From: Actinomycetes bacterium
GTDB taxonomy: Bacteria; Actinomycetota; Acidimicrobiia; Acidimicrobiales; RAAP-2
Reading direction: 5' to 3'
Length of the DNA: 8,816 nucleotides
Assembly: GCA_021807965.1 (NCBI GenBank)
Contig: JAKBCI010000046.1
Span: forward strand, 1-8,816
Part shown: positions 5,031 through 8,816 of the stretch, in pieces
How the letters are laid out: the number at the start of each line of letters is the position of its first letter
Numbering within the stretch: position 1 is the first letter of the stretch
Notes under the pieces: generated by a model
Seen by the model: only the letters and a program-made list of their open reading frames with translations
The model's database searches: none
What the model was told of the DNA's origin: nothing
Translations under genes and position numbers: made by a program

Positions 5031-6332
5031 GTGGTCGTGAACCCGGGGCGGACCTGGTTCGTGCGCCGCCGGATTGGTTTCGGCGTGCGGCCCGTCTCGT
5101 GGCAAGGCTGGACCATCAGCCTCGTTTCGATCGGTATCGTTCTCGTTGCGTTGTTCCGCGATGGACACACCACCTCGGGAAGAGTCGCGATCATCGTCGT
5201 TGTCGTCGTGTATCTTGCCGTTGGTTACGCGACCGGCGGGCGCCGTAAGCCAGGTTCGGCGACCGACACGCCGGTGGCCGTTGACGAAGCGACCGCGAAC
5301 GCCGTGCGCGAGCCACGGTCGCGAGTCGAGCCGGACGTCTTGGCGAGTGTCCCTCGGTCGGTCCGTCTCGCCAACTCCGCGGCCTCCCATGACGCGGCGA
5401 GTGCCATTGAGGTCTCGGCGTTGACCAAACGCTTCGGCGAGCGAACGGCCTTTCGAGATGTGTCATTCAGCGTGGCGCGCGGTGAGGTGTTCGGATTCCT
5501 CGGGCCTAACGGCGCCGGCAAGACGACGACCGTTCGCACTCTCAGCACTTTGATCCAACCCACCGCGGGACGGGCACGAATCGCGGGCCTCACCCTCGAG
5601 CCGGCTAACGGCGAGTCCATTCGTCAAAAGATCTCAGTCATGACTGAGTCACCGGGGCTGTACGCGAAATTGAGCGTGAAGGAGAATCTAGAGTTCTTTG
5701 TGGGGCTGTACCGATTGCCCAACGGCACCAAGCGGATCGGCGACGCGCTCGAGGCAGTCAACCTGAGCGCCCGTGCGAGTGATCCCTGCGCCAGCCTCTC
5801 CAAGGGTCTGCGCCAGCGCGTGGGACTGGCGCGGGCTCTCCTCAATGATCCTGAGATCATCTTTCTCGACGAGCCGACGTCGGGACTTGATCCGGTCGCC
5901 ACGCGCGAAGTCAGCGATCTCATCAGCAGTCTTCGCAGTCGCGGCGTGACCATATTTCTAACGACCCACCGTCTCGAGGAGGCCGAACGTCTGTGCGACC
6001 GCGTCGCCATTTTGAACACCACCCTGCGAGTAGTGGGCCGCACGGAGGACTTACGACAACAGTTATTCGCCCGTTCGCTCGAGGTAGTCACGCGCGTACC
6101 ATTGTCTCAGCCCGAAGACGTGTTCGCGAGAGTTCCCGCTATATCGTCGTGGCGAGTGAGCGACGCCACTCGCTACGTGTTGCAAATCCCGAACCCAGCG
6201 GATGCTGCCCCGGACGTTGCTCGTGCGCTGGTCGCGGCGAACGCCGACATTGTGTCGCTGGTCGAATCGCACCACTCACTCGAAGACGTCTATCTCCAAC
6301 TGATCGACCAGGACGTGGAGGCATCGGCGTGA
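5031..6332 (+). CDS. ABC-2 exporter ATP-binding protein with N-terminal membrane segment
   Basis: This is the ATPase subunit of a DrrA/NatA-type exporter; its substrate is unknown. The 433-aa protein has Walker A GPNGAGKTT (158-166), signature LSKGL (256-260), Walker B IIFLDEP (276-282), D-loop SGLDP (284-288) and switch H313. The usual Q-loop glutamine is replaced by E206 (SVMTESPG), a variant I believe occurs in some members of this subfamily. Residues 1-125 are extra: FVRRRIGFGVRPVSWQGW, two predicted helices (about 26-42 and 51-69), and a polar linker. That start resembles small membrane proteins with a WQGW motif, suggesting a fusion. An in-frame TAA at 5025 limits the start to GTG 5031 or GTG 5037. 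The stop overlaps the permease start (GTGA). Confidence 0.92.
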   Translation: MVVNPGRTWFVRRRIGFGVRPVSWQGWTISLVSIGIVLVALFRDGHTTSGRVAIIVVVVVYLAVGYATGGRRKPGSATDTPVAVDEATANAVREPRSRVEPDVLASVPRSVRLANSAASHDAASAIEVSALTKRFGERTAFRDVSFSVARGEVFGFLGPNGAGKTTTVRTLSTLIQPTAGRARIAGLTLEPANGESIRQKISVMTESPGLYAKLSVKENLEFFVGLYRLPNGTKRIGDALEAVNLSARASDPCASLSKGLRQRVGLARALLNDPEIIFLDEPTSGLDPVATREVSDLISSLRSRGVTIFLTTHRLEEAERLCDRVAILNTTLRVVGRTEDLRQQLFARSLEVVTRVPLSQPEDVFARVPAISSWRVSDATRYVLQIPNPADAAPDVARALVAANADIVSLVESHHSLEDVYLQLIDQDVEASA

Positions 6333-7081
6333 CCCGAGTCGACGCCACCCGCGTTCGCGCCGTTGTCCTGAAAGAGTTTCGTCAGTACCGTCGTAACAAG
6401 TTCATTCTCTACACGATGGTGGTCATGCCCGTCGTCTTTCTCTTCGTGCCGATCAGCACGATCCTCAGCCTTTCGGCGTCGCTGCCCGAGTCGGCGGTGC
6501 GCGGCGCAGTGGGCTCGGTCTTCCTCTTGATGCTGATCATTCCTATCGTGGTTCCGGCGTCCATCGCCGCGTATTCGGTGATTGGCGAGCGCGACCAGGG
6601 AACGCTCGAACCGGTGCTGACTACGCCCATTTCGCGCGAAGAGTTCGTGCTCGGCAAGGCGCTAGCCTCCCTGCTGCCCGGCACGGTGCTGTCCTACCTG
6701 GTGTTCATCGTGGTGATGGGTGTTCTACGTACCGCCGGTCACCCTAACGTGGTGCACGCCCTGTGGCAGATCCCATGGTTCGTCGCCGAAATCCTGTTCG
6801 CCCCACTGCTCGCCGCGTGGTCGACTTGGGTGGGCACGGCGATCTCAGTTCGATCGAGCGACGTTCGCGTGGCCCAGCAACTCGGCACGCTCGCCAGCCT
6901 GCCGGCCCTTGGCATCACGTCGCTGATGACGTTCCAAGTCCTGCGTCCAACGGTCGTCGTAGCGCTCGTGGTCGCGGCAGTACTCGTCGCCATTGACGTC
7001 GGCGCGTGGCGGGTCGTCTCGTACCTGTTCGATCGCGAACGTCTGGTCACGGGGGCCGCGGCGAGCGGGTCCACGCCGTAG
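6329..7081 (+). CDS. ABC-2 type exporter permease subunit
   Basis: This 250-aa protein is the membrane partner of the upstream ATPase. Six hydrophobic segments are visible at about 27-48, 62-84, 112-134, 149-170, 188-203 and 207-226. The cytoplasmic motif GERDQGTLEPVLTTPISREE (86-105), between helices 2 and 3, is the hallmark of the NatB-like ABC-2 permeases and is where the ATPase is expected to couple. The basic N-terminus (VVLKEFRQYRRNK) suits the inside of the membrane. I chose GTG 6329: it overlaps the ATPase stop as GTGA and has GGAGG at 6317-6321 with a 7-base spacer. The reading frame stays open upstream to 5993, but that part lies inside the ATPase gene and is not membrane-like. Substrate unknown. 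Confidence 0.9.
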   Translation: MTRVDATRVRAVVLKEFRQYRRNKFILYTMVVMPVVFLFVPISTILSLSASLPESAVRGAVGSVFLLMLIIPIVVPASIAAYSVIGERDQGTLEPVLTTPISREEFVLGKALASLLPGTVLSYLVFIVVMGVLRTAGHPNVVHALWQIPWFVAEILFAPLLAAWSTWVGTAISVRSSDVRVAQQLGTLASLPALGITSLMTFQVLRPTVVVALVVAAVLVAIDVGAWRVVSYLFDRERLVTGAAASGSTP

Positions 7082-7238
7082 GTCGTTTATCACGCGGCTG
7101 TCGAAAACTCGGTCAGTGGGGGCGGGCCGAGGGCCATCACGGGGCTGCGGCGCCGCCATTCGCGTCCGCTCGCTTGGGTAGACATCTTGTCGGTTGAAGA
7201 GCGTTGCCGTGCAGCGTTGGAAGGTGACTCGTCCGGGA

Positions 7239-7724
7239 CTAGAGGTAACGGTGCATGACGTGAAGGCCCACGAGACCGGCGTCGGGGTGATCGAAGGCTT
7301 GCGGTACGGTCGCGAGAATCCGAAAGCCGAGCCGTTGCCAGAGGTGCACGGCCGCCGTATTGGTCTCGACCACGGCGTTGAACTGCATGGCGCGATACCC
7401 GCGCGAGCGAGCAAGGTCGATGACGTGTCGCCCTAGCGCGGCGCCGGCGCCCTGACCGGCGTGCGCGGGATCAACCATGAAGCTGGCGGTTGCGACGTGA
7501 GATCCTCGACCGGGCCGTACCGGGCCAACTTTGGCCGTGCCGATCACGACGCCGTCGTCAAGCGCGACGAGCACCTCCCAGGGCGACTCATCGAACCACC
7601 AGCGCCTCGCCGCGTCACTCGTCAGATCATCGGGTAGAGCGTAGGTCTTACCGTCAGCAGCGATGACGCGGAGAAAGGCGTAGATGGCGGGCCAGTCGTC
7701 GTGGGCGGCGGCACGAATCTCCAC
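7239..7724 (-). CDS. GNAT-family N-acetyltransferase
   Basis: This 161-aa protein covers a full single GNAT fold and would transfer an acetyl group from acetyl-CoA to an amine; the acceptor is unknown. The N-terminus MEIRAAAHDDWPAIYAFL is the usual strand 1-helix 1. VLVALDDGVVIGTAKVGPV (51-69) gives strands 2-3. SFMVDPAHAGQGAGAALGRHVI (81-102) is the acetyl-CoA pyrophosphate-binding loop, with A89 where R or Q is common. NAVVETNTAAVHLWQRLGF (116-134) is the conserved C-terminal motif. The GTG at 7724 gives the expected beginning. The gene lies 72 bp downstream of the L,D-transpeptidase on the same strand and could be co-transcribed, though a -10-like box precedes it. It is convergent with the ABC operon across 157 bp with no clear terminator. 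Confidence 0.9.
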   Translation of the reverse strand: MEIRAAAHDDWPAIYAFLRVIAADGKTYALPDDLTSDAARRWWFDESPWEVLVALDDGVVIGTAKVGPVRPGRGSHVATASFMVDPAHAGQGAGAALGRHVIDLARSRGYRAMQFNAVVETNTAAVHLWQRLGFRILATVPQAFDHPDAGLVGLHVMHRYL

Positions 7725-7731
7725 GACGGCG

Positions 7732-7737
7732 AGCGTA
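7732..7737 (-). promoter_or_regulatory. Possible -10 box (TACGCT) before the GNAT gene
   Basis: TACGCT, a TAnnnT match, ends seven bases before the GTG start. It would give a leaderless or nearly leaderless mRNA. No -35 stands out, and TAnnnT is common by chance, so this is weak. Confidence 0.25.
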
Positions 7738-7796
7738 CCGCCGATGGGCGGTGCCGTGCGGCGGCTACGCGACCGGTGCGCACGCCACTACGCGCC

Positions 7797-8738
7797 CTAC
7801 TGAACGGTGACGAGCGTACCGATCGGTGTCTGGGGCCAGAGCGTCTTGGCTTCGGCGAAGGGCATTTCCACGCAGCCGAGGCTCTGAGGCCATCCGTAGG
7901 ATGCGCGAATGAAACCGTGCAGGGCGTCGCCGCCGTAGAAGTACGAGATCCACGGTATCCCGGGATCGCGGTAGTGCGTGCCGTTCGGATTGGTTCCGGC
8001 CATCGTCTGGGTCAAGTAGCGCAGGTAGACCGGGTGCGTTCCGAGCTCAGTCGGCGATGCGGAAATGCCGGTGTTTACAAGCGTGGTGAACGTGACGTGA
8101 CCGTTCTGGTAGAGCGAGAGGTGCTGGGGCAGGTTTTCGTTGACCAGGACCACGTTGTAGCTCGTTGGGTTGTACTGGTGCACGAGAACCGCGCGTACCA
8201 ACGCGAGCCACGTCGTCGTGTCCATTTGTCCGGTCGTCGGTAGACCGTGCACGTCTTGGAACCGCATGATCGCGCCGGTCAGAATGACGTTGCTCGTTCC
8301 CACGCTCCACTGTGATTTGAACGTGGCAGGCAGGGCCGGAAATCGCCACGCGTAGTGGCCACGACGCAACGTCAACTGCACGGGAATCGCCGGCGCCTTG
8401 CCGGTCGGTCGGCGAGCCGCGGGCGGTCTCGTCGTCGTCGTGGTCGTGGTGCCGAACGGCAACACCGTCGTCGTGGTCGTCGATGTGGTAGTGGTCGTGG
8501 TGGTAGCGACGGGCTTGGGTCGTCGAACGAACGGCACGAAGGTGACGGGCAAAAAGTGCAACTGCGCGAGCAGTTGGTCCGACAGCGAGATGGAATACGG
8601 TACGGCCGGGAGTTGACCCGCGGCCGCGGTGTGCGACCTCGCGCCCGAAGCGCCCGCCGCGCTACCCACGAGCAGCGATCCGAGCGCCATCGACCCCGCT
8701 ACGACCGGTACCATCGTGCGACGAATCGGGAAGTTCAC
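7797..8738 (-). CDS. Secreted L,D-transpeptidase with poly-Thr linker (YkuD family)
   Basis: This 313-aa exported enzyme is predicted to cross-link or remodel peptidoglycan, or attach proteins to it, outside the membrane. MNFPIRRTMVPVVAGSMALG and the following hydrophobic stretch to about residue 33 form a signal peptide or membrane anchor. A short domain (40-77) precedes a Thr-rich linker (79-107). Residues about 120-185 contain RFQDVHGLPTTGQMDTTTW, typical of a PG_binding_1 peptidoglycan-binding domain. The C-terminal YkuD domain (about 195-313) ends with H274-G-F and S286-L-G-C289-V; C289 is the expected nucleophile. GTG 8738 is chosen because it keeps the basic signal-peptide start and lies six bases after a good -10 box; ATG at codon 9 is an alternative. 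Confidence 0.92.
   Translation of the reverse strand: MNFPIRRTMVPVVAGSMALGSLLVGSAAGASGARSHTAAAGQLPAVPYSISLSDQLLAQLHFLPVTFVPFVRRPKPVATTTTTTTSTTTTTVLPFGTTTTTTTRPPAARRPTGKAPAIPVQLTLRRGHYAWRFPALPATFKSQWSVGTSNVILTGAIMRFQDVHGLPTTGQMDTTTWLALVRAVLVHQYNPTSYNVVLVNENLPQHLSLYQNGHVTFTTLVNTGISASPTELGTHPVYLRYLTQTMAGTNPNGTHYRDPGIPWISYFYGGDALHGFIRASYGWPQSLGCVEMPFAEAKTLWPQTPIGTLVTVQ
8430..8504 (-). repeat. Low-complexity threonine-codon tract in the L,D-transpeptidase
   Basis: Seen on the plus strand as repeated gtcgtcgtggtcgtggt-like sequence, the tract encodes two runs of seven or more threonines separated by VLPFG (residues 79-103). It is an extracellular flexible linker and a likely site of slippage or O-glycosylation; the last point is inference. 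Such Thr-rich spacers are frequent in secreted actinobacterial proteins. Confidence 0.75.
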
Positions 8739-8744
8739 GGGACA

Positions 8745-8772
8745 AGATTACTGGTCGGCCCGAGAATGTCGA
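8745..8772 (-). promoter_or_regulatory. Sigma-70-type promoter of the L,D-transpeptidase gene
   Basis: On the minus strand, TCGACA (8772-8767, five of six bases of TTGACA) is followed by a 16-bp spacer and TAATCT (8750-8745, good TAnnnT -10). Only six bases (TGTCCC) separate the -10 from the GTG start, so transcription should begin at about the first base of the start codon, giving a leaderless mRNA. This explains the lack of a Shine-Dalgarno. Confidence 0.6.
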
Positions 8773-8816
8773 CGTCACACTCGGTGATGCGACGTTGACG
8801 GAACTGTGTTTTTCAT

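Noticed and set aside
5993..6328. Upstream in-frame extension of the permease frame
   Set aside because: It lies within the ATPase gene, is Arg-rich and not membrane-like; the GTG at 6329 has a Shine-Dalgarno and the GTGA overlap.
7147..7156. GCGGCGCCGC palindrome between the convergent operons as a terminator
   Set aside because: No T-run on either side and the stem is only five base pairs in a GC-rich background.

Overview
The window is GC-rich and shows frequent GTG starts, strong G/C bias at third codon positions and a secreted protein with a poly-threonine linker. Two or three genes have a TAnnnT box 6-7 nt upstream of the start codon, as in leaderless mRNAs. Together these suggest a high-GC actinobacterium, possibly the Acidimicrobiia. 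That placement is inference from style; the window has no phylogenetic marker.

Layout. (1) 1-1327 has no convincing protein gene. It carries a tRNA-Cys(GCA)-like sequence at 556-637 with a near-canonical 3' half and an irregular 5' half, several hairpins, and short motifs recurring at matching offsets about 200 bp apart, like an old, decayed tandem duplication. (2) 1328-4061 is an apparently intact IS21-family insertion sequence (2734 bp) on the minus strand. It has TGTCA...TGACA termini and four 22-25 bp repeats at each end. Its three genes are istA, an unrecognised 61-aa ORF and istB, joined by ATGA overlaps. The istA Shine-Dalgarno is buried in a strong inverted repeat. (3) 4190-4753 (-) is a DUF4287/DUF1801-type protein. 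(4) 5031-7081 (+) is a two-gene ABC-2 exporter operon (ATPase then permease, GTGA overlap); the ATPase carries an extra N-terminal two-helix membrane segment. (5) 7239-8738 (-) holds a secreted L,D-transpeptidase (upstream) and a GNAT acetyltransferase (downstream, 72-bp gap), convergent with the exporter operon.

How they work together. IstA (DDE transposase), IstB (AAA+ helper) and the end repeats form one transposition machine, with translation apparently coupled along a single mRNA. The exporter proteins form one membrane complex with unknown substrate. The L,D-transpeptidase acts outside the membrane on peptidoglycan. No defence system, CRISPR array or phage structural gene is visible. 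The most noteworthy signals are the occluded istA ribosome-binding site, the small gene between istA and istB, the fused ABC ATPase and the tRNA-like repeat region.
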